Source of the DNA: Rhodoplanes azumiensis
Lineage (GTDB): Bacteria; Pseudomonadota; Alphaproteobacteria; Rhizobiales; Xanthobacteraceae
Length of the DNA stretch: 64,000 nt
Reading direction: 5' to 3'
Assembly (NCBI RefSeq): GCF_042682915.1
Contig: NZ_JBHUIW010000017.1
Span: 72,492-136,491 of the forward strand
The first letter of the stretch is position 1. Each line of letters starts with the position of its first letter. Below, piece after piece: positions 34,466 to 44,314 of the stretch. The notes under the pieces were generated by a model that saw only the letters and a program-made list of their open reading frames with translations, was not told where the DNA came from and searched no databases. The position numbers and the translations under genes are program-made.

Positions 34466-35296
34466 ATGTGGAACGTGCCGGTCGGCGAGCTCGCCGTGCT
34501 CGCCTTGGCCATCGCGGGCGGTGGCGTGGTGACGGGGATTCTCGCCGGGGCGTTCGGTATCGGCGGCGGCGCCGTGCTGGTGCCGGTGCTGTTCGAGATT
34601 TTCCGGCTGATCGGTGTCGACGACGAGGTCCGCATGCAGCTCTGCATCGGCACCTCGCTCGCCATCATCGTGCCGACCGCGTTCCGCTCCTACAAGACCC
34701 ACAAGTCCAAGGGCCTGGCCCTGCAGGACGTGGTCAAGTTGTGGACCGTGCCGGTGGTCGCCGGCGTCGTCGTCGGCTCCGCCCTCGCGGTCGTCGCGCC
34801 GGGCGACCTGTTCAAGACCGTCTTCGCCGTCATCCAGACCACCATCGCGATCAAGATGCTGTTCCTCGGCGACCGCGTGTTCATCGCCGACGCGCTGCCG
34901 GGCCCGGTCACGATGCGAGTCTACGGCGCCGTCATCGGGCTGCTCTCGGCCATGATGGGGGTCGGCGGCGGCGCCATGGCGACCATGTTGCTCACCCTCT
35001 ACAAGCGGCCGATCCACAACGCGGTCGCCACCTCGGCGGGCTTGGGCGTGCCGATCGCCGTCACCGGCACGATCGGCTACATGCTGGCCGGCATCCCGCA
35101 CATGGGCGACCTGCCGCCGCTGTCGGTCGGCTTCGTCTCGGTCATCGGCTTCGTGCTGATGGCGCCGATCTCGACCTACACGGCGAAGTTCGGTGCGCTG
35201 ATCGCCCACCGCACCTCGCGCCGGCATCTCGAGGTCGCCTTCGGCGTGTTCCTGATCCTCACCGCGGCCCGCATCCTCTACAGCGCGGTGACCTGA
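34466..35296 (+). CDS. TauE/SafE-family sulfite/anion exporter, paralogue 1
   Basis: A 276-residue membrane protein with about eight helices and two internal repeats, each with a glycine-rich turn: GAFGIGGGAVLVPVLFEIF and SAMMGVGGGAMATMLLTLY. This is the TauE/SafE (DUF81) pattern. Members move sulfite, sulfoacetate or other organic anions. A close paralogue follows after 57 bp on the same strand. Confidence 0.9.
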   Translation: MWNVPVGELAVLALAIAGGGVVTGILAGAFGIGGGAVLVPVLFEIFRLIGVDDEVRMQLCIGTSLAIIVPTAFRSYKTHKSKGLALQDVVKLWTVPVVAGVVVGSALAVVAPGDLFKTVFAVIQTTIAIKMLFLGDRVFIADALPGPVTMRVYGAVIGLLSAMMGVGGGAMATMLLTLYKRPIHNAVATSAGLGVPIAVTGTIGYMLAGIPHMGDLPPLSVGFVSVIGFVLMAPISTYTAKFGALIAHRTSRRHLEVAFGVFLILTAARILYSAVT

Positions 35297-35353
35297 GGTG
35301 AGTGCCGCGTCGCGCCGCTCCCGGCTCGCGCCTGCGGTTCCCGGGAGCGCCCC

Positions 35354-36181
35354 GTGATGCCGAGCGTGCCGGTCGGCGAGCTGGTCGTTCTCGTCCTCGC
35401 CGTCACGATCGGCGGCGTCGTCACCGGGATCATCGCCGGGTTGTTCGGCGTCGGCGGCGGTGCCGTGCTGGTGCCGGTGCTGTTCGAGATCTTCCGCCTC
35501 GTCGGCGTGCCCGACGCGGTGCGCTTCCAGCTCTGCGTCGGCACCTCGCTCGCCATCATCGCGCCGACGGCGTGGCGTTCCTATCGCAGCCACCGCGTCG
35601 CGGGCGCCGCCATGCCCGAGGTGGTGCGGCTGTGGACCGCGCCGGTGGTGATCGGCGTCGCGCTCGGCGCGGCGCTCGCCGTCGTCGCGCCCTCGGCGCT
35701 GTTCAAGATCGTGTTCGGCTGCACGGCCGGCCTCACGGCCTTGAAGATGCTGATCCTCGGCAACCGCCTCGTCATCGCGCCGACCCTGCCGGGGCCGTGG
35801 CCGATGCGCGCCGCCGCTTTCGTCATCGGTCTCCTGTCGTCGCTGATGGGGGTCGGCGGCGGCGCCCTGGCGACCATGATGCTGACCTTCTACGGCACGC
35901 CGATCCATGCCGCGGTCGCGACCTCGGCCGGGCTCGGCGTGCCGATCGCCGTCACGGGCACGTTCGGCTACATGCTGGCCGGGCTTCCGCACATGCGCGA
36001 GATGCCGCCGTTCTCGATCGGCTACGTGTCGTTGGTCGGCTTCGCCGTGATCGCGCCGATCTCCACCTGGACCGCGAAGTTCGGCGCCGTGATCGCCCAT
36101 CGCCTGTCGCGGCGGACGCTCGAGGTCGCCTTCGGCCTCTTTCTGCTCGGCACGGCGATCCGGATATTGTTCAGCGTCTGA
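35354..36181 (+). CDS. TauE/SafE-family sulfite/anion exporter, paralogue 2
   Basis: A 275-residue protein strongly similar to the preceding gene along its whole length (shared PSVPVGEL/NVPVGEL start, GVGGGAVLVPVLFEIFRL, SAGLGVPIAVTGTFGYMLAGLPHM). The pair arose by tandem duplication. The start is GTG 35354 (GGGAG six bases upstream) or the adjacent ATG 35357. The paralogues may form a heteromer or differ in substrate; the sequence does not say. Confidence 0.9.
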   Translation: MMPSVPVGELVVLVLAVTIGGVVTGIIAGLFGVGGGAVLVPVLFEIFRLVGVPDAVRFQLCVGTSLAIIAPTAWRSYRSHRVAGAAMPEVVRLWTAPVVIGVALGAALAVVAPSALFKIVFGCTAGLTALKMLILGNRLVIAPTLPGPWPMRAAAFVIGLLSSLMGVGGGALATMMLTFYGTPIHAAVATSAGLGVPIAVTGTFGYMLAGLPHMREMPPFSIGYVSLVGFAVIAPISTWTAKFGAVIAHRLSRRTLEVAFGLFLLGTAIRILFSV

Positions 36182-36262
36182 GACCGGCCGCCGCCGCCTC
36201 GGCGCCGTCATGCGTGGGCGCGACCCACGCATCCATCCCCCAAATACGGCGTTGCACGTTCC

Positions 36263-36386
36263 CTCATCCCGGGGCGCGAACCGCAGGTTCGCGAACCCGG
36301 GATCCATACCCCCGGTGCAAGTGGTTCACGAAGGACCGGGGTTATGGGTTCCGGGCTCCGGCCTTCGGCCGGCCCCGGAACGACGG
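36263..36386. repeat. Palindromic intergenic repeat, family B, copy 3
   Basis: Two hairpins: CTCATCCCGGGGCGCGAACC with its partner TTCGCGAACCCGGGATCC, then GGTTCCGGGCTCCGG...CCGGCCCCGGAACGAC. It follows the family layout and sits between the convergent TauE and rnk genes. Just before it, 36208-36238 (GTCATGCGTGGG...CCCACGCATCCATC) resembles one arm of the family D element at 41455. Confidence 0.75.
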
Positions 36387-36408
36387 AGGTCGGAATTTCG
36401 ACATCCTG

Positions 36409-36825
36409 CTAGGCCGCCGCCTCGTCCGCCTCGACCTCCAGGATGGTCAGCGAGCGCTCCTCGCCGGACGGCGTCGTCCACGCGATCGACTGGCCCTTGG
36501 AGAGGCCGACCAGCGCGGCGCCGATCGGTGTCAGCACCGAGATGCGGCCGGCCGAGACGTCGGCGTGCTCCGGATAGACCAGCATGACGCGGCGCGTGCG
36601 GCCCGAGGTCTCGTCCCGGAACGTCACCCAGGATCCCATCGTGACGATGTCGCGGCCGGCCTCGTCGGGCGGCAGCACGCGGGCGCGCTCGATCTCGCGC
36701 GCCAAGTAGTCGGCGATCTCGGGATTGCGCGAAAAGTTCGCCTGGGCGATCTGCTCGAGCTTGGCGCGGTCGTCGGGCCGCAGCGCGATCGGCGGGAGGG
36801 GCCAGGTGCTCGTCTGTGTGCTCAT
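36409..36825 (-). CDS. rnk: Rnk-type nucleoside diphosphate kinase regulator / GreA-GreB C-terminal domain protein
   Basis: A 138-residue protein with a short helical N-terminus and a GreA/GreB-type C-terminal domain (MGSWVTFRDETSGRTRRVMLVYPEHADVSAGRISVLTPIGAALVGLSKGQSI and a following beta-rich tail). It lacks the long coiled coil of true Gre factors, as in Rnk, which binds RNA polymerase. The ATG at 36825 is chosen at the start of homology. Confidence 0.87.
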   Translation of the reverse strand: MSTQTSTWPLPPIALRPDDRAKLEQIAQANFSRNPEIADYLAREIERARVLPPDEAGRDIVTMGSWVTFRDETSGRTRRVMLVYPEHADVSAGRISVLTPIGAALVGLSKGQSIAWTTPSGEERSLTILEVEADEAAA

Positions 36826-37268
36826 GGGGCTCGTCTTTCGTGATGCTTCGATCGGTCCCGCCGGAACGCCGACGCATCGCGCCATGGCGCGATGCTGTCG
36901 GCTCACGCGGGTCGCCAGTCGGACAGTCCAGTGTCGTGGCTATGAAATGCGGTCGGAGTTCAGGTCGTCGGCCGCCGAACCTCGGGCGAACGCCGAACGA
37001 CAGCGGGCCCGGACGGGCGCCGCATGGCCGTCCGGGTCAGGTGCCTGCTCTGAGGCGTCCCGCGCGATCCTGTCGGGCGCGGATGCGCGGACACATCGTG
37101 TCCGCGAGCCTGGCGTCCGTGAGCAGGGCGTGCCGATGGTGGGTCGAGGTCATGGGTCGAAGCTAGTGTCTCGGCCCGTCCTGTCAACCCATGGCCCGAG
37201 CGCCGGTTCCGCGACACCGTGTCCCCCCGATGCCGACATCGGTCCGGTCGCCGACGCTCGGGTCCGCC
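36826..37268. other. 443-bp intergenic stretch, nothing recognised
   Basis: Lies between the rnk start and the phaC stop, both on the minus strand. Open frames here are composition artefacts without family features. A hairpin-like segment CGCGGACACATCGTGTCCGCG (37086-37106) stands out and may act as a terminator for phaC or as a binding site. Confidence 0.4.
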
Positions 37269-39173
37269 TCAGCGTTGATGCACGTAGGTGCCGGGGGCCT
37301 CGACGAGCGGCACGTAGCCCTTCGCGGGTGCGCCCATCGCGGGCGGTTGGACGCGCTCGCCCGAGGACTGCGCCGCGAGCCAGTTGGCCCAGGCGAGCCA
37401 CCACGAGCCGGAGCGCGTCGCCGTCGCCGCCATCCATTCGTCCGGGCTGATGCAGCAGTCGGCGGCGCGCTTGAGGGCGAGCCGGTATCTGCGGTGCGGC
37501 CGGTCGGGTTCGGCGACGATGCCGGCATTGTGGCCGCCCGAGGTCAGCACGAAGGTGACGTCGGTGTCGGACAGATAGTGGATCTTGTAGACCGAATGCC
37601 ACGGCGCGACGTGATCACGTTCGGTCGCCACCGCGAAGATCGGTGCGCGGATGTTCTGGATCGCGGCCGGATGGCCCTCCACCATGAAGCGGCCGGCGGC
37701 GAGCTCGTTGTCGAGATAGAGCCGCTTCAGATACTCCGCGTGCATCCGGTAGGGCATGCGGGTCGAGTCGGCGTTCCATGCCATCAGGTCGTTCATACGA
37801 CTGCGCTCGCCCATCAGATAGTCGTGGACGAGACGCGACCAGACGAGGTCGTTGGTGCGCAGCATCTGGAACGCGCCGGCCATCTGGTCGGCCGACAGAT
37901 AGCCGCGGTTCCACATCATGCTCTCGAGCACGTTGAGCTGGCTGTGGTCGATGAACAGGGCGAGCTCGCCGGGCTCGGAGAAGTCCATCTGGGCGGCGAG
38001 CAGCGTCAGCGAGGCGAGCCGGGCGTCGCCGGCGCGCGCCATCGCGGCCGCCGCGATCGCTGCGAGCGTGCCGCCGAGGCAGTAGCCCGCGGCGTGGATC
38101 GTCCGGTTCGGCACGATCGTGGCGACCGCGTCGAGCGCCGCCATCACGCCGAGCCTGCGATAGTCGTCGAAGGCGAGGTCGCGGTCCTCGGCGCCGGGAT
38201 TGCGCCAGGAGATGCAGAACACCGTGTGGCCGCGCTCGACCAGCCAGCGGATCAGCGAGTTCCGCGGCGACAGGTCGAGGATGTAGTACTTCATGATCCA
38301 GGCCGGCACGATCAGGATCGGCTCGGCCGCCACCGTCTCGGTCGTCGGCGCGTACTGGATCAGCTCGATCAGCGCGTTGCGGAACACCACCTGGCCCGGC
38401 GTCACGGCGACGTCGCGGCCGACCACGAACGCCTCGGTGCCGACCGGCGGCCGTCCCGTGACGGCGCGGCTCGCGTCCTCGGCCCAGTTCTGGAATCCGT
38501 GAATCAGATTGGTGCCGGAGCTCGCGCGCGTCTTCTCGATGACGTCCGGATTGAGGAACGGGATGTTGGCGGGCGACATCATGTCGAGCCACTGGCGCAC
38601 CGTGAAGGCGACGACGTCCTGGTGATGCGGCGCGACCCCCGGCACCTTGTGGGTGAGGTCGTGCCAGAGTTGCTGCTGCATCAGGAACCACTGGGCGTAG
38701 AGGCTGAACGGCGCCTCCGCCCAGGCCTCGCTCGCGAAGCGCGTGTCGTCGGCCGGCGCTGCGATGCGGGGCGGCGGGTCGCGGCCGATCGCGGCGGCCG
38801 CCGACTGCGCCGACCAGCGGGCGGCGCGCCGGCTCGCCGTCCAGGCGAGCTCCATAATGCGGCCGGGCGAGGCGGCGAGATGCATGCCCCAGTCCAGGAA
38901 GGCGAGCGCCATCGCGGCCGGCGACATTCCGCCGGTCGCCTGCGCCATCAGGGCGAGGCGGGTGCGGTCGAGCGCCCGGAACGCCTCGAAGCTGCCGTCG
39001 TCGTCGATCGCGGCGGCGGCCGGCGGCGGCGGCCGGCGGGCCGGCGCGGCTTCGGCTGCCGGGACGGTGGCCGCCGGGGTGGCGGATGCAGAAACGGCCG
39101 CGGGTGATGCGGCGGGGCCGAACGCCACGATCTGCGAAGGCTGGGTCGACGCTTGGATCGACGTCTGGGACAT
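37269..39173 (-). CDS. phaC: Polyhydroxyalkanoate synthase, class I-like
   Basis: A 634-residue polymerase making polyhydroxybutyrate from 3-hydroxyacyl-CoA at granule surfaces. The lipase-like box is GYCLGGT with the catalytic Cys; the Asp is in ATERDHVAPWHS and the His in TSGGHNAG. A variable Ala/Pro-rich N-terminus (residues 1-60) precedes the PhaC N domain. The ATG at 39173 begins MSQTSIQAS. No phaA/B or phasin gene is adjacent, though ato genes in the window feed the same acetoacetyl-CoA pool. Confidence 0.94.
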   Translation of the reverse strand: MSQTSIQASTQPSQIVAFGPAASPAAVSASATPAATVPAAEAAPARRPPPPAAAAIDDDGSFEAFRALDRTRLALMAQATGGMSPAAMALAFLDWGMHLAASPGRIMELAWTASRRAARWSAQSAAAAIGRDPPPRIAAPADDTRFASEAWAEAPFSLYAQWFLMQQQLWHDLTHKVPGVAPHHQDVVAFTVRQWLDMMSPANIPFLNPDVIEKTRASSGTNLIHGFQNWAEDASRAVTGRPPVGTEAFVVGRDVAVTPGQVVFRNALIELIQYAPTTETVAAEPILIVPAWIMKYYILDLSPRNSLIRWLVERGHTVFCISWRNPGAEDRDLAFDDYRRLGVMAALDAVATIVPNRTIHAAGYCLGGTLAAIAAAAMARAGDARLASLTLLAAQMDFSEPGELALFIDHSQLNVLESMMWNRGYLSADQMAGAFQMLRTNDLVWSRLVHDYLMGERSRMNDLMAWNADSTRMPYRMHAEYLKRLYLDNELAAGRFMVEGHPAAIQNIRAPIFAVATERDHVAPWHSVYKIHYLSDTDVTFVLTSGGHNAGIVAEPDRPHRRYRLALKRAADCCISPDEWMAATATRSGSWWLAWANWLAAQSSGERVQPPAMGAPAKGYVPLVEAPGTYVHQR

Positions 39174-39457
39174 GGAGCCGCCCTTTCGAGAGGCCCGGGC
39201 GCAGCGCCGGCCGCGCGCCGGGGGACGGTGGCAGGTGGCATGATTGAGCGCCGTTGCCGCGCCGCAGCATTGATGTGGGGCAAGATTTCCCGTCACAGCC
39301 GTGGCTTGTGGATGCGCGGGCGGCCCTCGCGCCGGGAAATCCGGGATTCACGTGCGCGGGCTAAGTGTGAGGCCCGTCACGGTCGCGGGCACGACCACGA
39401 GGCTTGCTCGCTGCGGAAGGCCGGCGGCGTGCGCCGGCGCGGCTCCAGGAGGCGACG

Positions 39458-40447
39458 ATGGCGCAGATGGATTCCGGGCAATCGAAACGGTTCAGCGTCG
39501 GCAGGATCGTCGCCTGGACGGTCGCCGGGCTCGCGGTGCTGCTGCTGGCGGTCGCCTTCTCGGCGTCGCCGTTCTTCACGGTGGAGCAGGGCGAGGCCGG
39601 CGTGGTGCTGCGCTTCGGCAAGGTCGTCAACGTCGCCTCGCCGGGCCTCAACACCAAGATTCCGGTGATGGACCGGGTCCAGCACATGTCGACGCGGATC
39701 GAGAAGCGCGTCTACGACAAGGTCGTGTCCTACTCGCGTGACGTCCAGGAGGCGTCGATCCGGCTGTCGGTGAACTATCACGTCCCGTTCGACAAGATCG
39801 ACGAGGTCTACTCGCGCTACGGCATCAACTATCCGGAGCGGGTGATCGATCCGGTCGTGCCGGACCGGCTCAAGAAGGTGTTCGGCCAGTACCAGGCGCA
39901 GACCGTGGTGTCGGATCGCGTGAAGCTCGGCCAGCAGATCGAGGACGCCATCAAGGCCTCGGTGCCGGACGGCATCGTGGTGGACAGCGTCCAGTTCGAG
40001 AACATCGACTTCTCGGCCAATTACACCAAGGCGATCGAGGCGGCCGCGCAGGCCGAGGCCGAGGTGCGCAAGTCGCGCTACGAGCTCGAGCGCGAGCGGG
40101 TCGAATCGGAGAAGCGCATCGTCCAGGCTCAGGCACAGGCCCAGCAGATCCGCGAACGCGCCCAGGCCGAGGCGGATTCGATCCGGCTGCGCGGCGAGGC
40201 CGAGGCGCGCGCCATCGCGGCCAAGGCGCGCTCCTTCATCGACAACCCGGCCTACGCCAACCTGATCGCGGTGGAGCGCTGGAACGGCGTGCTGCCGCAC
40301 ACCATGCTGCCCGGCTCGGCGCTGCCCTTCGTGCCGGTGCCGCTCGGCGACACCGAGCCCGCCACGAAGCCGGCGGCCGGAGCGCGCGCCGCAACGCCTG
40401 CGCCGGCGCCCGCCGGAGCGTCGGGCGGACCGCGCCCGGCCCAGTGA
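39458..40447 (+). CDS. SPFH/prohibitin-family membrane protein (HflC-like)
   Basis: A 329-residue protein with one N-terminal membrane helix (IVAWTVAGLAVLLLAVAFSASPFF), an SPFH domain (FFTVEQGEAGVVLRFGKVVNVASPGLNTKIPVMD) and a long charged coiled coil (about 205-265, rich in Glu/Arg/Ala). The tail is Pro/Ala-rich. Such proteins form membrane cages, often around FtsH. It stands alone rather than paired with hflK. AGGAGG precedes the ATG. Confidence 0.88.
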   Translation: MAQMDSGQSKRFSVGRIVAWTVAGLAVLLLAVAFSASPFFTVEQGEAGVVLRFGKVVNVASPGLNTKIPVMDRVQHMSTRIEKRVYDKVVSYSRDVQEASIRLSVNYHVPFDKIDEVYSRYGINYPERVIDPVVPDRLKKVFGQYQAQTVVSDRVKLGQQIEDAIKASVPDGIVVDSVQFENIDFSANYTKAIEAAAQAEAEVRKSRYELERERVESEKRIVQAQAQAQQIRERAQAEADSIRLRGEAEARAIAAKARSFIDNPAYANLIAVERWNGVLPHTMLPGSALPFVPVPLGDTEPATKPAAGARAATPAPAPAGASGGPRPAQ

Positions 40448-40848
40448 GGCCGCGGGGCGTGGCGCGCCCGCCGGGGGCGCGGGCCCGGTGACCTCGGATC
40501 ACCGCGCGTCCGTCGGCCCGCGCGTCGCCTTGGGCTGCAGGCCGGCCTGAGCCGTCGATCCTCTCTCACGGGAGTACGAGCGCGTAGCCGCGGAAGAGTA
40601 AGTAATGGTGTCAATCGTCAGCGCGTCGAAATACCGCATAGATGATCACATCGATACTGCTCTTGCTGTTTTGTCGGTGCCCTCGATTGATTTTCACGGA
40701 TCGCCCCGAGCTTTTCCGACCGGGCCGCAAGATCAGACAAGTCCCAGAGACCGACGCTTCGAGACGACCCACGTATGCAGCGACGTGACGGCTCGGAGCG
40801 ACGAGACGATCGTGGCGGCGTCGTCCCGATCGAGGTGTAGCGAACGTC

Positions 40849-40867
40849 CTGCCGTGTCTCACGGCAG
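40849..40867 (+). promoter_or_regulatory. Perfect stem-loop in the puc leader
   Basis: CTGCCGTG (40849-40856), a TCT loop, and CACGGCAG (40860-40867) form an 8-bp hairpin ending six bases before the GGAGG of pucB. Its place suggests control of translation or mRNA stability. Confidence 0.6.
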
Positions 40868-40885
40868 TCCAACGGAGGTATCTCG

Positions 40886-41026
40886 ATGGCTGACAAGAGC
40901 CTCTCCGGCCTGACCGAGGCCGAGGCGAAGGAATTCCACGCCCAGTTCACCACCACGTTCCAGGCCTTCATGGCGATCTGCGTCCTCGCCCACATCCTGG
41001 TGTGGGTCTGGAAGCCTTGGTACTGA
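40886..41026 (+). CDS. pucB: Light-harvesting antenna beta polypeptide, LH2 (R. molischianum type)
   Basis: A 46-residue single-helix bacteriochlorophyll-binding protein. The charged N-terminus ends near His17; the helix FQAFMAICVLAHILVWVW carries the ligand His35 (mature numbering), and the end KPWY keeps Trp44. From memory, the R. molischianum LH2 beta chain has the same layout, including a SLSGLTE start and VWVWKPW end. The WKPW ending is also LH1-like, but the alpha partner settles the LH2 type. GGAGG lies seven bases before the ATG. Confidence 0.92.
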   Translation: MADKSLSGLTEAEAKEFHAQFTTTFQAFMAICVLAHILVWVWKPWY

Positions 41027-41050
41027 GCGCGATTTCAGGGGGATAGAACG

Positions 41051-41227
41051 ATGTCGAACCCGCAAGACGACTACAAGATCTGGCTGGTCCTCAATCCGTC
41101 GACCTGGCTGCCCGTGATCTGGATCGCGGCTCTCGTGGTCGCCATCGCGATCCACGCGCTCGTGCTGACGCATCCGCGCTACAGCCACATGTCGATCGCG
41201 GACAAGATCTACGCCGCCAAGAAGTGA
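41051..41227 (+). CDS. pucA: Light-harvesting antenna alpha polypeptide, LH2 (R. molischianum type)
   Basis: A 58-residue membrane polypeptide, 24 bp after pucB. The start SNPQDDYKIWLVLNPSTWLP is almost the R. molischianum LH2 alpha sequence, keeping Asp6 (the B800 ligand there) and His34 (B850 ligand). After the helix it reads THPRYSHMS, so the position of Trp45, which bonds a B850 chlorophyll acetyl group in R. molischianum, is His, with Tyr at 43. The C-terminus DKIYAAKK is charged. An altered near-infrared peak is possible. Confidence 0.93.
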   Translation: MSNPQDDYKIWLVLNPSTWLPVIWIAALVVAIAIHALVLTHPRYSHMSIADKIYAAKK

Positions 41228-41370
41228 CGCGACGGCGGCGACCTCGGCGCCGATGCCGGGCGCGCCGGGTCGCTGCCGGATCCCCCCGGGTCTCGACGCG
41301 CGCGTCGGATCACGGAGCCGGGATCGCGCATTTCGATCGGTGCCGCTGGTCGGCACCATTCGATCGCCAA

Positions 41371-41425
41371 ACGGGACCGCTCGCGAAACGGCTTCGGCCG
41401 GCCGCGCGCGGTCCCGTCGCTTTTT
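41371..41425 (+). terminator. Rho-independent terminator after pucBA
   Basis: Stem arms ACGGGACCGC (41371-41380) and GCGGTCCCGT (41408-41417) are followed by CGC and TTTTT (41421-41425). The loop is long (27 bases) but itself GC-rich and able to fold. It lies 144 bp after the pucA stop. Confidence 0.7.
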
Positions 41426-41454
41426 CAGGTCCGGTCACGCCGGCCTCTCTCTCC

Positions 41455-41548
41455 GACGTCATCGCCGGGCTCGTCCCGGCGATCCAATTCGATGCGTTCG
41501 AATTGTTTCGAAAGGTGATGGATGCGCGGGTCGCGCCCGCGCACGACG
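41455..41548. repeat. Palindromic intergenic repeat, family D
   Basis: Two hairpin arms, one around CGCCGGGCTCGTCCCGGCG and one around CGCGGGTCGCGCCCGCG, with outer GTCATCGCC... and ...GCGCACGAC ends. This is the layout of a repeat common between genes in Hyphomicrobiales. It separates puc from the convergent protease gene. Confidence 0.65.
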
Positions 41549-41597
41549 CTGCCGGCGAAACGGGCGCAGCGTCGAGCAGCGTCGGTCCGTCGGCGCC

Positions 41598-42290
41598 TCA
41601 GTGCGCCCGCATCATCAGCTTGCCGCCGCGGACCTCCCAGCTCTCCAGCCGGTCGAGGAAGCTCATGCCGAGCAGGCTGACCTTGAGCTGGCCGGGCGGG
41701 GCGATCAGGGCCGGCACCGAGCGCTCGACGATGCCGCCGACCGTGATGCGGTCGAGCGTCACGGCGGCCGCCTGGGCACGGCCGTTCGCGGTGTCGACAT
41801 TGACGTTGTACTTGACGAAGTCGAGCGGCAGGCCGGCCGCCTTGGCGGCCTCGTGGGTCAGCACCACGGCGCTGGCGCCCGAGTCGAGCACCATCGGCAC
41901 GCTGGCGCCGTTGACCTTGGTCGCGATCTTGAAGTCGCCGGCCTGGCCGCGGGCGACCTCGACGACGTTGCCGCGGGTCGCGGCGCGTCCCGGCACCAGC
42001 TCGGCCATGATCCGCTCGCCGACGTCGCGCAGATCGTGGCGGTAGGTGTAGCCGGCGACGAGGAGGAGCGCGATCACGGCCCAGATCAGCGCCCATTGCA
42101 CGGCCTGCGCGAAGCGGTCGCGGAACAGCGTCAGCACGGCGCCGCTCACCATCGCCAGGAAGCCGAGCTTGACGATCAGGGATGCGACGTCGCCGTCGGA
42201 CAGGCCGGCGGTGCCCGGGCGCTGCGCCAGGAGGAGCGCGAGCCCGGCGATCGCGGCCAGAAGCAGGAGCCACACGGCGGAACGGCGCAT
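41598..42290 (-). CDS. Membrane-anchored retropepsin-like aspartic protease (TIGR02281 family)
   Basis: A 230-residue protein with three hydrophobic segments in residues 1-85 and a C-terminal single-copy aspartic protease domain. The active-site motif is VLDSGASAVVL, with downstream ITVGGIVERSVPALI and LLGMSFLDRL, typical of the clan AA family found in alphaproteobacteria. It probably works as a dimer in the periplasm. The substrate is unknown. The ATG at 42290 is preferred to GTG 42299. Confidence 0.87.
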   Translation of the reverse strand: MRRSAVWLLLLAAIAGLALLLAQRPGTAGLSDGDVASLIVKLGFLAMVSGAVLTLFRDRFAQAVQWALIWAVIALLLVAGYTYRHDLRDVGERIMAELVPGRAATRGNVVEVARGQAGDFKIATKVNGASVPMVLDSGASAVVLTHEAAKAAGLPLDFVKYNVNVDTANGRAQAAAVTLDRITVGGIVERSVPALIAPPGQLKVSLLGMSFLDRLESWEVRGGKLMMRAH

Positions 42291-42422
42291 CGTCAACACG
42301 TCCAGACACCTCGATTCGCCCCGGACGGGCCTCCGGACCTTAGTCCGGGCCGCCGGGAAAACAACCGCGGCCGCTCCCGGTCCGGGTGCGGCATGTCGTC
42401 GAAGTCCGACGTCGGCCTGCGT

Positions 42423-44018
<1,596 letters not shown>

Positions 44019-44255
44019 GCGGACTGCTGTGCTCGGCTTTCGCCCCGACAGTCGGGCAAAATCCTTAAATTCAGGCTTAGGGCGGCGTTAGGCCCGATGG
44101 CGAAAACGCGGACGAGTCCGGGACTTGCCGCGAAAAAGCCGGGACGGGACGGAAATTTTTGCCGCTCTCCGCGGCACATGGTTAACGATTGGTCGCGCCC
44201 CGCGGCGCTTTCGTTCGACGTCGTGAACGCTACGGTCCACCGGTCACGCGAACGC

Positions 44256-44285
44256 GAACGGGCGCCGCCGCGGCGACGCCCGTTC
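44256..44285 (-). terminator. GC-rich hairpin after the beta-hydroxyacid dehydrogenase gene
   Basis: Nine-base arms GAACGGGCG (44256-44264) and CGCCCGTTC (44277-44285) flank a GC-rich loop, 29 bp after the stop. No T-run follows, so it may act with Rho or only protect the 3' end. Confidence 0.4.
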
Positions 44286-44314
44286 CAAATCGAGAGGCCT
44301 CGGGGTGGAGGCTG

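Noticed and set aside
34097..36307. A 736-residue open frame on the minus strand
   Set aside because: Antisense to dusA and the two TauE genes; full of Asp/His/Arg repeats with no domain.
40448..40885. PpsR/CrtJ site TGT-N12-ACA upstream of pucB
   Set aside because: I checked each TGT and ACA in the leader and found no pair at the right spacing.
40886..41227. LH1 (pufBA) antenna
   Set aside because: The beta WKPW end is LH1-like, but the alpha chain matches the R. molischianum LH2 type and no reaction-centre genes pufLM follow.
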